From Lentzea californiensis (lineage in GTDB: Bacteria > Actinomycetota > Actinomycetes > Mycobacteriales > Pseudonocardiaceae), in NCBI RefSeq assembly GCF_024648825.1, contig NZ_JANBBE010000024.1:1-41180 (forward strand): a stretch of DNA of 41,180 nucleotides, read 5' to 3'. Both the position numbers and the translations under genes were made by a program. Under the pieces are notes generated by a model that was not told where the DNA came from, did not search any database, and saw only the letters and a program-made list of their open reading frames with translations. How positions within the stretch are numbered: position 1 is the first letter of the stretch; each line of letters opens with the position of its first letter. This document shows positions 1 through 7,380 of the stretch, one piece after another.

Positions 1-25
1 TGAGGTTCACCCCGAACGGTGGACA
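1..25. repeat. Left terminal inverted repeat of the IS3 element
   Basis: Starts TGAGGTTCACCCCGA and ends GTGGACA. It matches the reverse complement of 1320-1344 at 23 of 25 positions. Confidence 0.92.
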
Positions 26-39
26 GGGGCTTAAGAGAT

Positions 40-954
40 TCAGGCAGCCGCTCGGAGTGACTTCTCGTAGTCGCTGGGACTGCGCATCCCGAGCTTGGAG
101 TGCCGCCGCGTACTGTTATAGAAACGGATCCACTTGTCAACTGCGGCAACGAGTTCCATCTTCGTGGCGTAGACGTGCCGGTAGTAGTGCTCGTGTTTGA
201 ACGTCGACCAGAACGACTCGGCTGGGCTGTTGTCCCAGCAAATCCCGGTGGCGCCCATCGATCGGCGCAGCCCGTGCCGGAAGCAGGCCTGTGCGGTCAG
301 GTGTGCCGTGTATTCGCCGCCGCGGTCGGAATGTAGGACTGTGCCACGACATTCACCGCCGCGGGCGGCCACGGCCGCCTCGATGGCGGTGGTGACCATC
401 TCGGCGCTAATGTGGTCGGCGACGCTGTAGCCGAGCACTGTGCGGGAGTGCCCGTCCCGGATCGCGCACAGGAACATCTCGCCCTCACCGCAAGACAAGT
501 ACGTGATGTCGGTGAGCCACACGGCGTCCAGGCGGCCTTGGTCGAACTCGCGGTCGACGAGATCCGGCGGGAACGATGCCGCCAGGTCGGAGACCGTCGT
601 TCTGACCTTGAACGTGCGTGGGCTGATGCCCTCGATCCCGATCTCGGCCATGACCTTGGCAACGGTTTTGGCGCTGATCACCTCGCCCTGATCCCGCAGT
701 TCCGCGGTGATCCGTGGCGATCCGTAGGTGCCGTCAGAGTCCTTGTGCGCCTGGGTGATCTTCACCTCCAGGTCTGCGCGGCGCTGCTGACGAGGTGTCA
801 ACACCGTTGCGGCACAACGTTTCACGTAGGCGTAGTAGCCAGAGGCGGACACCGCCAGCAGCCGCGCCATGCGTCGGATCGCGAAGCGTTCGCCCTCAGG
901 CGCGGCCAGGTCGGCGACGCCGGCGATGGTGTCGGGGCCGGCGTACTTGGCCAT
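40..954 (-). CDS. IS3-family transposase OrfB (DDE integrase core)
   Basis: 304 aa. This is the catalytic subunit of the IS3 transposase, which becomes part of OrfAB after frameshifting. An N-terminal HTH_21-type segment (about residues 20-110) precedes an rve integrase core. The catalytic triad is visible as D149 (in TDITY), D210 (in HSDRGGEY) and E246 (in AESFWSTFKHE), giving the DD(35)E spacing of the family. The C-terminal FYNSTRRHSKLG motif is also typical. The ATG shares its A with the OrfA stop codon (TGATG), so OrfB can be made by coupling or as a fusion. Nothing is truncated. Confidence 0.95.
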   Translation of the reverse strand: MAKYAGPDTIAGVADLAAPEGERFAIRRMARLLAVSASGYYAYVKRCAATVLTPRQQRRADLEVKITQAHKDSDGTYGSPRITAELRDQGEVISAKTVAKVMAEIGIEGISPRTFKVRTTVSDLAASFPPDLVDREFDQGRLDAVWLTDITYLSCGEGEMFLCAIRDGHSRTVLGYSVADHISAEMVTTAIEAAVAARGGECRGTVLHSDRGGEYTAHLTAQACFRHGLRRSMGATGICWDNSPAESFWSTFKHEHYYRHVYATKMELVAAVDKWIRFYNSTRRHSKLGMRSPSDYEKSLRAAA

Positions 955-1277
955 CAGAGCGAACCGGGCCGGTTCTTCTGCATCGCGGCAAAGTACGCCG
1001 AGGCTTTTACCAGGAACGCGTTGTCCTTCTCGAGCTCGGCGACCTGTCGACGCAACCGCTGCAGCTCGGCCAGCTCAGCCGCCTCCAGGGGCGTGTCCCC
1101 GTGAGCCTCGGCCGCGGCGATCCGGCGCCGCTCGTCCTTGACCCAGACGCTCAACATTCCCGCGTCGATCCCCAGCTCGCGGGCAACCTCAGAGATCGTC
1201 CGACCGGAATCGATCACACGATGCGCAGCCTCGACCTTGTACTCGGCCGTGTACGAACGGCGTTTACGAGGAGGCAT
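954..1277 (-). CDS. IS3-family transposase OrfA (helix-turn-helix)
   Basis: 107 aa. This is the DNA-binding subunit that recognises the terminal repeats. An HTH_Tnp_1-type domain (about residues 5-55, with SYTAEYKVEAAHRVIDSGRTISEVARELGI) is followed by a leucine-zipper-like coiled coil (about 63-95, LAELQRLRRQVAELEKD), as expected for IS3 OrfA. Its stop codon overlaps the OrfB start by one base. The -1 frame stays open from an A4 run inside the gene to the OrfB start, which supports a frameshifted OrfAB product. Confidence 0.93.
   Translation of the reverse strand: MPPRKRRSYTAEYKVEAAHRVIDSGRTISEVARELGIDAGMLSVWVKDERRRIAAAEAHGDTPLEAAELAELQRLRRQVAELEKDNAFLVKASAYFAAMQKNRPGSL
1005..1008 (-). other. 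Candidate -1 ribosomal frameshift site of OrfAB
   Basis: On the minus strand the OrfA codons CTG GTA AAA GCC contain an A4-G slip site. Slipping back one base enters a frame that has no stop codon through the 17 codons up to the OrfB ATG, so a full OrfAB fusion can be read. IS3 elements are known to use A-rich slippery sites of this kind; that this one is used is inference. Confidence 0.5.
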
Positions 1278-1319
1278 GAGGACATCCTTTCAGCAGAACC
1301 CTAGGTCCTGCTAACTCGG

Positions 1320-1344
1320 TGTCCACTGCTCGGGGTGAACCTCA
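1320..1344. repeat. Right terminal inverted repeat of the IS3 element
   Basis: Ends CGGGGTGAACCTCA, the complement of the left end with two mismatches. It lies upstream of OrfA. Confidence 0.92.
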
Positions 1345-1590
1345 GAACACCGCGCCTCGAACACAGAACGGCCACTCAGTGAAGCGGCATTCGATCCGAA
1401 CGATCGGGACATGCTGCGCCGCATCGACGCACCGCAGCCCGAACCTGCCATGCCAGCGGCTTATCCGGACGACGGCACCGGCCTTGACCGCGTCGTGCTC
1501 TACGACGATCCCGACGACGTGTACCGCACGCCGACAACTCGAGGTCTGCTCGATGGCCAGCGGCCGCGACGGCCGCGCTTCACTGTGTGA
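1345..1590 (+). pseudogene. C-terminal remnant of an unrecognised gene cut by the IS
   Basis: A plus-strand frame is open from inside the IS right end to a TGA at 1588-1590, giving 81 codons of host or element sequence. The peptide is acidic and proline-rich (LRRIDAPQPEPAMPAAYPDD, then LDRVVLYDDPDDVY) and the codons mostly end in G or C. There is no start codon with a ribosome binding site; the only internal ATG (1408) has none. The simplest reading is the 3' end of a gene interrupted by the IS insertion, with the 5' part beyond the left window edge. No family is recognised. Confidence 0.4.
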
Positions 1591-2175
1591 ACTTCCAGCA
1601 GCCGTAAACGCTTCGCATGCGCACACTGAGCGATGGTGGAGGTGACCGCCGATGGTGTGACCCACGACAACGACGATGGCCAAGCGCAGTTGCCTGGCCT
1701 CGGCCCGTCGCCCTTGCACCACAGACAAAATCTGGGCCCGCAGTATCGTCGAGCTGTTCACCGTGGCTCGTACCTGGCGAGACCACAACGAGATACCAAG
1801 ACCGTAAGCGAGACTGGCAAAACCTGGCGAGACACGGAGTCTCGCTCCGGTCTCGCGGTCTCGACAGAAGTCTCGGAGGTGTCTCAAGTGGACAGTGGAG
1901 AGGGTCCAGTCGACATGTGATCGCTGGCCCCGACAGGTGCTACGGCAGTCGGGGAGTCGAAGCGGCACAGGGCGAAGCAGTCCTGACCGACCGGCCTTTG
2001 AATCGCGCGTCATGGCGCGGCCACCACTCAACCACCGCCCCGCCGTCGTAGGGGAGTCTGGGTGCTGGTGACCAGAGGGCTGGCGGATCCTGCTGATCGA
2101 CGGTTTTCCATGACCGCACGACAGCCGCTCGCGACCTTCCGCCCGAGGCGGGGGTCGTTGGCATTGAGGTGCACC
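1591..2175. other. Stretch without a confident gene, rich in short repeats
   Basis: No frame here has a good ribosome binding site together with convincing codon bias. A 95-codon plus-strand frame (1633-1920) starts with GC-rich third positions but loses them after about 45 codons and crosses the repeat array at 1772-1885, so it may be a decayed or very small gene. The rest looks like intergenic DNA of the mobile element. Confidence 0.4.
1772..1885. repeat. Iteron-like array of GCGAGAC / GTCTCGC repeats
   Basis: The 12-mer ACCTGGCGAGAC occurs at 1772-1783 and again at 1822-1833, exactly 50 bp apart. A third GCGAGAC lies at 1808-1814. The inverse form follows as GTCTCGC at 1839-1845 and 1850-1856, GTCTCG at 1858-1863 and 1870-1875, and GTCTC at 1881-1885. 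Thus three direct copies face five inverted copies within 114 bp, with 8-12 bp steps in the inverted half. Such arrays are typical binding sites for replication, transfer, partition or excision proteins; which one applies here is unknown. Confidence 0.6.
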
Positions 2176-2424
2176 ATGCCCCAACAGACACCTGACCACG
2201 AAGGCCATCCCCGCGAAGCGCGCATCAAGGGTGATGACGCCACGACACCACCGGTTCGCCGCACACGATCATCCACACAGAACACCTGGCGCGTGGAGCG
2301 GATCGACACGGAACCAATGACCGCCCAGCAGTACGACCTCGCCGTCACCACACTGGCCGCGCTCATCACCAGATGGCGCATCAACCAAGAAAACGCGAAA
2401 GAAACCCGCGAAGAGTCCGCGTAG
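2176..2424 (+). CDS. Small hypothetical protein upstream of the integrase
   Basis: 82 aa. The start ATG at 2176 was chosen because GAGGTG lies 4 bases upstream; the frame is open further left, but without a ribosome binding site. The protein is hydrophilic and charged at both ends (KETREESA C-terminus), with one likely helix around MTAQQYDLAVTTLAALITRWR. No catalytic or metal-binding motif is seen. It lies 183 bp before the serine recombinase in the same direction, the place where small excisionase-like or accessory proteins are often found in actinobacterial elements. A role as recombination directionality factor is possible but unproven. Confidence 0.6.
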   Translation: MPQQTPDHEGHPREARIKGDDATTPPVRRTRSSTQNTWRVERIDTEPMTAQQYDLAVTTLAALITRWRINQENAKETREESA

Positions 2425-2534
2425 AACAGTGGTGTTCGGCTTCCCCTCCGGCATGCGAAGAGCAACAATAGAAACAAGCAGCAAGGCCTATGGGCTGCGG
2501 CTTTAGGTCGCCTGACGTATTGATCCAGCGACTG

Positions 2535-2578
2535 CGCATACCTGCAGTAGTGCCAAAAAGGACTGCTGCAGGTATGCG
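2535..2578. repeat. 17-bp inverted repeat just upstream of the recombinase
   Basis: CGCATACCTGCAGTAGT (2535-2551) faces ACTGCTGCAGGTATGCG (2562-2578). The arms match at 16 of 17 positions around a 10-base A-rich loop. It ends 29 bp before the recombinase ATG, so it could be an operator, a recombinase binding site or a leader hairpin. Confidence 0.7.
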
Positions 2579-2607
2579 TGCGGAAATGACGAAAGAGAGG
2601 ACGAGTC

Positions 2608-4317
2608 ATGGCGCGATCATCGGCCGTGCGGCGCAGCAGGAAAGCCGCGATGACGACAACACTCGGCGACGACGTACGGGTGGGGATCTACGTGCGGCGC
2701 TCCACCGACGACGAGCACCAGCCCTACTCAATCGAAGCCCAGGACACGCGCCTACAGGCCTACATCGACTCGCAGCCGGGCTGGCGCCTGGTCACACGGT
2801 TCCCCGACGATGCCTCCGGCGCCACCACCGAACGACCTGGGCTCCAACGCGCGCTCACGGCCGCCCGTTCCGGTCTGATCGACGTGCTGCTCGTCTACCG
2901 GGTGGACCGCTTCTCGCGCAACCTGCGCGACATGGTCATGCTGCTCGACGAACTCGATTCTGCTCGGGTGGTGTTCCGCAGCGCCACCGAACCGTTCGAC
3001 ACCTCCACCCCAATGGGTCGCATGCTCGTGCAGATGCTCGGCATGTTCGCCCAGTTCGAACGCGACACCATCATCGATCGCGTCATCGCCGGCATGGAAC
3101 GCAAACACGCCAAAGGAAAGTGGAAGGGCGGCCGGCGCCCCTTCGGTTACCAGGTCGACAAGGCCACCCACACCCTCGTCGTCGACGAGCACGAGGCCGT
3201 GATCGTGCGGCTGATCTTCGACCTCTACACCACCGACCGCCTCGGCTCCCGCGCCATCGCCACAGTGCTCAACGACCGGGGCCACCGCACCAGTTCGGGC
3301 GGCAAGTGGTCCGGCTACCAAGTCATCCGCGCTCTGAACAACCGCGTCTATCTGGGAGAGCTGACCTTCCGGGAGGCCACCGTGATCGATACCCACGCAC
3401 CAGTCATCGACCTGACGGTGTGGGAGCAAGCCCAGGCCATCCTCGCCGCCCGCGGCGAATCCCACGCCCACCGTGCCGCATCAGGCTCCGACTACATCCT
3501 CACCGGCCGCCTCCGCTGCCCTCAATGCGGCAAAGCCATGATCGGCACCCGCGCCACCGGCCGCAACAAGACCTACCGCTACTACACCTGCTGGAACCTC
3601 GCGCGCTACGACGCCAGCAAATGCGACTTCCGTCGGCTCAACGCCGACGCTGTCGACACGGCCATCCTGGACGCGATGACCAGCTTCTACCGCGACCGTC
3701 ATGACCTCATCGCCGACACCATCGCCCACCAGCAGAAGCAGCACCAGGCAGCGAACGCCGACCGACACGCCGAACTGGCCGCCGTCGACAGCGAGATCGC
3801 CAAGACCGGGCAGTCCATCGACCGCTACCTCGCCGCGTTCGAGCGCGGCACCATGGACGAGGAACTCGTCGTTGACCGGCTCACAGGGCTCCGCGTCAAG
3901 ACCAAACAACTCCGCATCCGCCGCGACGAACTCGGTCTCGCTCTCGATGACCAGCCCGCAGCGCCCGAGCCCGCCACCCTCTCGGCAGTGGCCGACCACA
4001 TCGCCGAGATCATCACGAGCGGTACCCATAATCAGGCCAAGGCACTCGTCGAAGCCCTGGTCGCCAGCGTGACCGTCACCGGGCCTGACCGGCTCGTTCC
4101 GGTCTTCCGCATCCCGCAACCCCGCATCGACAACGACGGGGTCGCACCCGCTCTACCAGCGGATACGACCCCGAACGGAGTGCTTCGCACAATGACTAAC
4201 TTGGTGGAGGTGCCGGGAATCGAACCCGGGTCCTGTGCCGGTTCATCAGGGCTTCTCCGTGCGCAGTCCGCTGTGTCTCTGCTTGGCCCCACCTGTCACG
4301 CGAACAAGCAGGTGTGA
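2608..4317 (+). CDS. Large serine recombinase (integrase) reading into ssrA
   Basis: 569 aa. Site-specific integrase that cuts and rejoins att sites through a phosphoserine link. The resolvase domain (about 24-170) has the catalytic serine S32 in YVRRSTDD and the YRVDRFSRNLRD motif. A Recombinase domain (about 190-290), a zinc ribbon (CPQC near 308, second CYS cluster near 330-345) and a coiled-coil segment (about 370-450) follow, as in large serine integrases. GAGAGG lies 8 bases before the ATG. Residues from about 532 (NLVEVPGIEPGS onward) are antisense tmRNA sequence, so the natural C-terminus in the free element probably differs. It sits at the right end of the element next to its attachment site, the usual arrangement. 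Confidence 0.93.
   Translation: MARSSAVRRSRKAAMTTTLGDDVRVGIYVRRSTDDEHQPYSIEAQDTRLQAYIDSQPGWRLVTRFPDDASGATTERPGLQRALTAARSGLIDVLLVYRVDRFSRNLRDMVMLLDELDSARVVFRSATEPFDTSTPMGRMLVQMLGMFAQFERDTIIDRVIAGMERKHAKGKWKGGRRPFGYQVDKATHTLVVDEHEAVIVRLIFDLYTTDRLGSRAIATVLNDRGHRTSSGGKWSGYQVIRALNNRVYLGELTFREATVIDTHAPVIDLTVWEQAQAILAARGESHAHRAASGSDYILTGRLRCPQCGKAMIGTRATGRNKTYRYYTCWNLARYDASKCDFRRLNADAVDTAILDAMTSFYRDRHDLIADTIAHQQKQHQAANADRHAELAAVDSEIAKTGQSIDRYLAAFERGTMDEELVVDRLTGLRVKTKQLRIRRDELGLALDDQPAAPEPATLSAVADHIAEIITSGTHNQAKALVEALVASVTVTGPDRLVPVFRIPQPRIDNDGVAPALPADTTPNGVLRTMTNLVEVPGIEPGSCAGSSGLLRAQSAVSLLGPTCHANKQV
4202..4235. other. Likely attachment-site junction in the ssrA 3' end
   Basis: The recombinase gene meets the tmRNA acceptor and T-arm sequence here (TGGTGGAGGTGCCGGGAATC and onward). 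A tmRNA 3' end joined directly to an integrase gene is the standard signature of integration at this site. The crossover dinucleotide cannot be placed because the other att junction lies outside the window. Confidence 0.65.
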
Positions 4318-4579
4318 CGGGCCCAGTCGCTGTGAGTTTCCCGGGCAGTCTCCGCGACCGAGACTGCTGGTAAGCCCTCTAGCTGATGCCGGGAACTAGG
4401 CCGAAGGCACTCCTAGGCCGACAACCGCTAGCTCCGCTGTCAGGCAGCGAGAGCGTACGCGGTGCGCTTGTCGTTAGACGTGGCGCTTATTGGTTTGCGA
4501 TGACGCTTAACGGTGGTCTCTCGCCTGCACCGACACGCTTCCCCTGAATCAACGTCCACAGTCGAAACCGTTCACCCCC
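4202..4579 (-). ncRNA. ssrA: tmRNA (10Sa RNA)
   Basis: Rescues ribosomes stalled on mRNAs without a stop codon, together with SmpB. The 5' end GGGGGTG (4573-4579) pairs fully with CACCTCC of the 3' end, followed by an encoded ACCA at 4202-4205. The GAACGGTTTCGACT segment and the T-arm GGGTTCGATTCCC are diagnostic. The tag frame can be read at 4440-4484: resume codon GCC, peptide ATSNDKRTAYALAA, stop TGA. The ALAA end is the protease-recognition tail seen across bacteria. Length is 378 nt. A TATGCT -10-like hexamer lies 17 bases upstream. The gene stays intact although a mobile element sits at its 3' end. smpB is 2.8 kb away on the same strand. Confidence 0.96.
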
Positions 4580-4700
4580 TCGTAGTGGTACGCATAGCAT
4601 AACGACTGGGGCCACCGAGTTCTTCCCGAGGCAGGTAGGGCTGTCCCCACCTCTGACCGGATGGCTGGCCAGATGGTCTCTGACCAGCGAGAACGACACC

Positions 4701-5939
4701 ATGGACGTCATGAGGAAACCGAACGCGCTCGCAGCCGGGTTCTACCTGCTGACCAACCTGGTGACCGGCATCTTCTGGTTCACCCTCTCCGTCGTGCTCA
4801 CCGTCGTCGGGTTCGCCACCTCGATCCTCTGGGTGGGTCTGCCGATCCTGTGGTCGGCGATGGCGGTCGTGCGAGGTGGCGCGACGATGGAGCGGGCGTG
4901 GGTCAGGGCGGCGTTGCGCACGGACATCCCCAGGCCTTACCGCGAGCCACCGACCGGCACGTTGTGGCAGCGGTTCAAGGCCCAGTTCACGGATCCGGCG
5001 ACGTGGCGCGATTTCGGTTACCTGCTGTTGCTGTTGCCGGTCGGCATCTTGGAGTTCGTGTCCGTCGTCGTCATGTGGTCGGTGGCGGCGGCGTTCATCG
5101 CGGTGCCGTTCTGGATCGGCACCGCGCCGTTCGCGGTGATCGTGGGCGACTTCTGGACCATCGACTCGTTCGCGTCGGCGTTGCCGGTCTCGCTGATCGG
5201 GCTGGCGTTGATCCCGTTCGCGGCGCTCGGTACCCGGTGGCTCGGGTCGGTGCACGGCAAGTTCGCGCGCGGCATGCTCGGACCGACCCGTGCGGACGCG
5301 CTGGCGATCGAGGCGGAGCGGCTGTCGTCCAGCCGTGCCCGCGGTGTGGAGGCGGCCGAGGCGGAGCGGCGGCGCATCGAACGCGACCTGCACGACGGCG
5401 CGCAGCAGCGGCTCGTGGCCGTGGCAATGGGGCTGGGGCGGGCGAAGTCCAAGATGGGCACGGACCCGGAGGCCGCGGCCGAGCTCATCGCGGAGGCGCA
5501 CGCGGACGCGAAGCTCGCCATCAAGGAACTGCGGGACCTGGCGCGGGGCATCTACCCGTCCGTCCTGGGTGACCGGGGGCTCGACGCCGCGCTGTCCGCG
5601 CTCGCCGCCCGTGTGCCGATCGAGGTCGACCTGCAGGTCGACGTGGAGCCGCGGCCGCCGACGTCGGTGGAGAGCGCCGCGTACTTCACCGTCGGCGAGG
5701 CGCTCACGAACATCACCAAGCACTCCAACGGCACCAAGGCGACCGTGCGGGTCAACAGGGTGGACACGGGAGTGCTGGTCGAGGTCACCGACAACGGTCA
5801 GGGTGGCGCGGAACTGCGGCCGGGCGGCGGACTCGCCGGGCTCGCGGACCGGGCCGCCACGATCGACGGTGTGGTTGTCGTCGTCAGCCCCGCTGGTGGG
5901 CCGACCGTTATTCGAGCGGAGTTGCCGTGCGCGTGGTGA
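4701..5939 (+). CDS. NarL-type sensor histidine kinase
   Basis: 412 aa. Membrane sensor kinase that phosphorylates the response regulator encoded next. An N-terminal sensor region with about four membrane segments (about 12-58 and 105-178, resembling the PF13796 sensor domain) precedes a HisKA_3 dimerisation domain with the phosphoacceptor H231 in IERDLHDGAQQRL. A HATPase_c domain follows, with N box GEALTNITKHS (about 332) and G box DNGQGG. No extracellular ligand domain of any size is present, so the signal is probably sensed in or near the membrane. The gene overlaps the regulator by 13 bp, indicating translational coupling. Confidence 0.93.
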   Translation: MDVMRKPNALAAGFYLLTNLVTGIFWFTLSVVLTVVGFATSILWVGLPILWSAMAVVRGGATMERAWVRAALRTDIPRPYREPPTGTLWQRFKAQFTDPATWRDFGYLLLLLPVGILEFVSVVVMWSVAAAFIAVPFWIGTAPFAVIVGDFWTIDSFASALPVSLIGLALIPFAALGTRWLGSVHGKFARGMLGPTRADALAIEAERLSSSRARGVEAAEAERRRIERDLHDGAQQRLVAVAMGLGRAKSKMGTDPEAAAELIAEAHADAKLAIKELRDLARGIYPSVLGDRGLDAALSALAARVPIEVDLQVDVEPRPPTSVESAAYFTVGEALTNITKHSNGTKATVRVNRVDTGVLVEVTDNGQGGAELRPGGGLAGLADRAATIDGVVVVVSPAGGPTVIRAELPCAW

Positions 5940-6568
5940 TCGCCGAGGACTCGGTGCTGCTGAGGGTGGGCGTTCAGCGCCTGCTCGCCGACGAGGGCAT
6001 CGAGACCGTCGCGGCGGTGGAGAACGGTGACGACCTGCTCGACGCCGTGACCGAGTACAGGCCCGACCTGTGCGTGGTGGACGTGCGGATGCCGCCGTCG
6101 TTCACCGACGAGGGGCTGCGGGCCGCCATCGAGTGCCGCCGCCGCTATCCCGGGCTGCCGGTGCTGGTGCTGTCGCAGTACGTCGAGGAGCGCTACGCCG
6201 TGGAACTCCTCGCGGGCGGTGCGAGCGGTGTCGGATATCTGCTGAAGGAACGGGTGGCGGACGTGAAGGAGTTCGTCGACGCGGTGCGCAGGGTCGCCGA
6301 CGGCGGCACGAGCATCGACCACGAGGTGATCACGCAGCTCATGGTGCGCAGCAAGAAGAGCCCGGTCGACAAGCTGACGCCCCGCGAACGCGAGGTCCTG
6401 GGCCTGATGGCCCAGGGACTGTCCAACACGGCCATCGCCGGCACGCTCGTCGTGTCCGACGGCGCCGTCGAGAAGCACGTCGGCAACATCTTCGCCAAGC
6501 TCGGCCTGGAGCCGTCGAACTCCGAGCACCGCCGCGTGCGCGCCGTGCTCGCCTATCTCGACAGCTGA
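5927..6568 (+). CDS. NarL/FixJ-family response regulator
   Basis: 213 aa from a GTG start inside the kinase 3' end. The receiver domain (1-120) has the acidic pocket E7/D8, phosphoacceptor D52 in VVDVRMPP and the conserved lysine in YLLKERV. The LuxR-type HTH (about 146-195, LTPREREVLGLMAQGLSNTAIA and DGAVEKHVGNIFAKLGL) binds DNA. It is the partner of the upstream kinase. Its 3' end overlaps the convergent amidohydrolase gene by 16 bp. Target genes cannot be told from the sequence; the nearest same-strand gene is far away. Confidence 0.94.
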   Translation: MRVVIAEDSVLLRVGVQRLLADEGIETVAAVENGDDLLDAVTEYRPDLCVVDVRMPPSFTDEGLRAAIECRRRYPGLPVLVLSQYVEERYAVELLAGGASGVGYLLKERVADVKEFVDAVRRVADGGTSIDHEVITQLMVRSKKSPVDKLTPREREVLGLMAQGLSNTAIAGTLVVSDGAVEKHVGNIFAKLGLEPSNSEHRRVRAVLAYLDS

Positions 6569-7380
6569 AGCAGACGGGCGCCGTTGTCGTGCAGGACCGC
6601 CTGCTCGGTGGCGGCGTCCAGGCCCCACGCCCTGATGGCGTCGAGCTGCACCTCGTACGGGTACGGGATGTTCGGGAAGTCGGTGCCCAGCACCACCCGG
6701 TCCGCCAGCCCTGCGACGCGCGCCCGCCAGTCCGCGGGCAACGGCACCATCTGCTCGGTGAACGGGACGCCCACCATCGTGGTGTCGACGTGCACGTTGC
6801 GGTAGCGCTCCACCAGGTCCAGCGCGTCCGAGTAGTCCGGCATACCGGCGTGTGCGATCACCGCGGTCAGCCGCGGGTGCTGCTTCAGGACCTCTTCGAA
6901 CACTCCGAGCCCGGTGAACTCTCCCGGCATCGGCCCGTCGCCGCAGTGCACGACCACCGGCACGCCGGCCTCCGCCAGCTGGCCCCAGACGCCGTCCAGC
7001 AGTGCGTCACGCGGGTCGTAGCCACCGACCTGGACGTGCGACTTGAAACAGCGCGCACCGGCCTCCAGGGCGTTGCGCACGTACGCCTCGGCGCCCGGCT
7101 CCGCGTAGAACGTGCCCGTCGGCACCGCCTCGGGGACCCGTGCCGCGAAGTCGGCCACCCACTCGTTCAGCCACGGCGCCATGCCTGGCTTGTGCGGGTA
7201 GAGCAGGGGTGCGAACGCGACGACGCCCAGCTCCCGCAATGCGGTGAGCCGGGCGTTCTCGTCAGTGCGGTACCAGATGATCCAGTCGACCCCGGACTCG
7301 CGCACGCGGTCGAAGTACGCCCAGACCTTGTCCAGGACGTTCTGCGGCATGAAGTGGACGTGGACGTCCACCAGTGCCAT
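6553..7380 (-). CDS. Amidohydrolase-family metal-dependent hydrolase
   Basis: 275 aa, a TIM-barrel hydrolase of the amidohydrolase 2 type (PF04909). Metal ligands are suggested by DVHVHF (H7, H9), VVVHCGDG (about 147), IAHAGMP (about 184) and LGTDFPN (about 235), in the order expected for the family. Members hydrolyse or decarboxylate small ring compounds; the substrate here is unknown. The ATG shares one base with the smpB stop (TGATG), so it is translated as the second gene of an smpB transcript. This coupling is probably positional rather than functional. Confidence 0.85.
   Translation of the reverse strand: MALVDVHVHFMPQNVLDKVWAYFDRVRESGVDWIIWYRTDENARLTALRELGVVAFAPLLYPHKPGMAPWLNEWVADFAARVPEAVPTGTFYAEPGAEAYVRNALEAGARCFKSHVQVGGYDPRDALLDGVWGQLAEAGVPVVVHCGDGPMPGEFTGLGVFEEVLKQHPRLTAVIAHAGMPDYSDALDLVERYRNVHVDTTMVGVPFTEQMVPLPADWRARVAGLADRVVLGTDFPNIPYPYEVQLDAIRAWGLDAATEQAVLHDNGARLLQLSR

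Larger units (their letters stand above)
1..1344 (-). mobile_element. Complete IS3-family insertion sequence
   Basis: The element is bounded by 25-bp terminal inverted repeats (1-25 and 1320-1344) with two mismatches. It contains the two overlapping transposase frames expected of the IS3 family, both on the minus strand. At 1344 bp it is within the usual IS3 size range (1.2-1.5 kb). The left repeat begins at base 1 of the window, so the left flank and any 3-5 bp target duplication cannot be checked. On the right the IS abuts an open reading frame that has no start of its own, so insertion probably disrupted a gene. Both transposase frames and both ends look intact, so the copy may still be mobile. 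Confidence 0.93.

Noticed and set aside
1617..2051. 144-codon plus-strand frame over the repeat array
   Set aside because: Poor codon bias, no ribosome binding site, and the repeats are better explained as non-coding sites.
4202..4280. Possible ordinary tRNA gene at the integrase 3' end
   Set aside because: The T-arm and acceptor end pair with sequence 370 bases away and a tag frame lies between, so it is tmRNA rather than tRNA.
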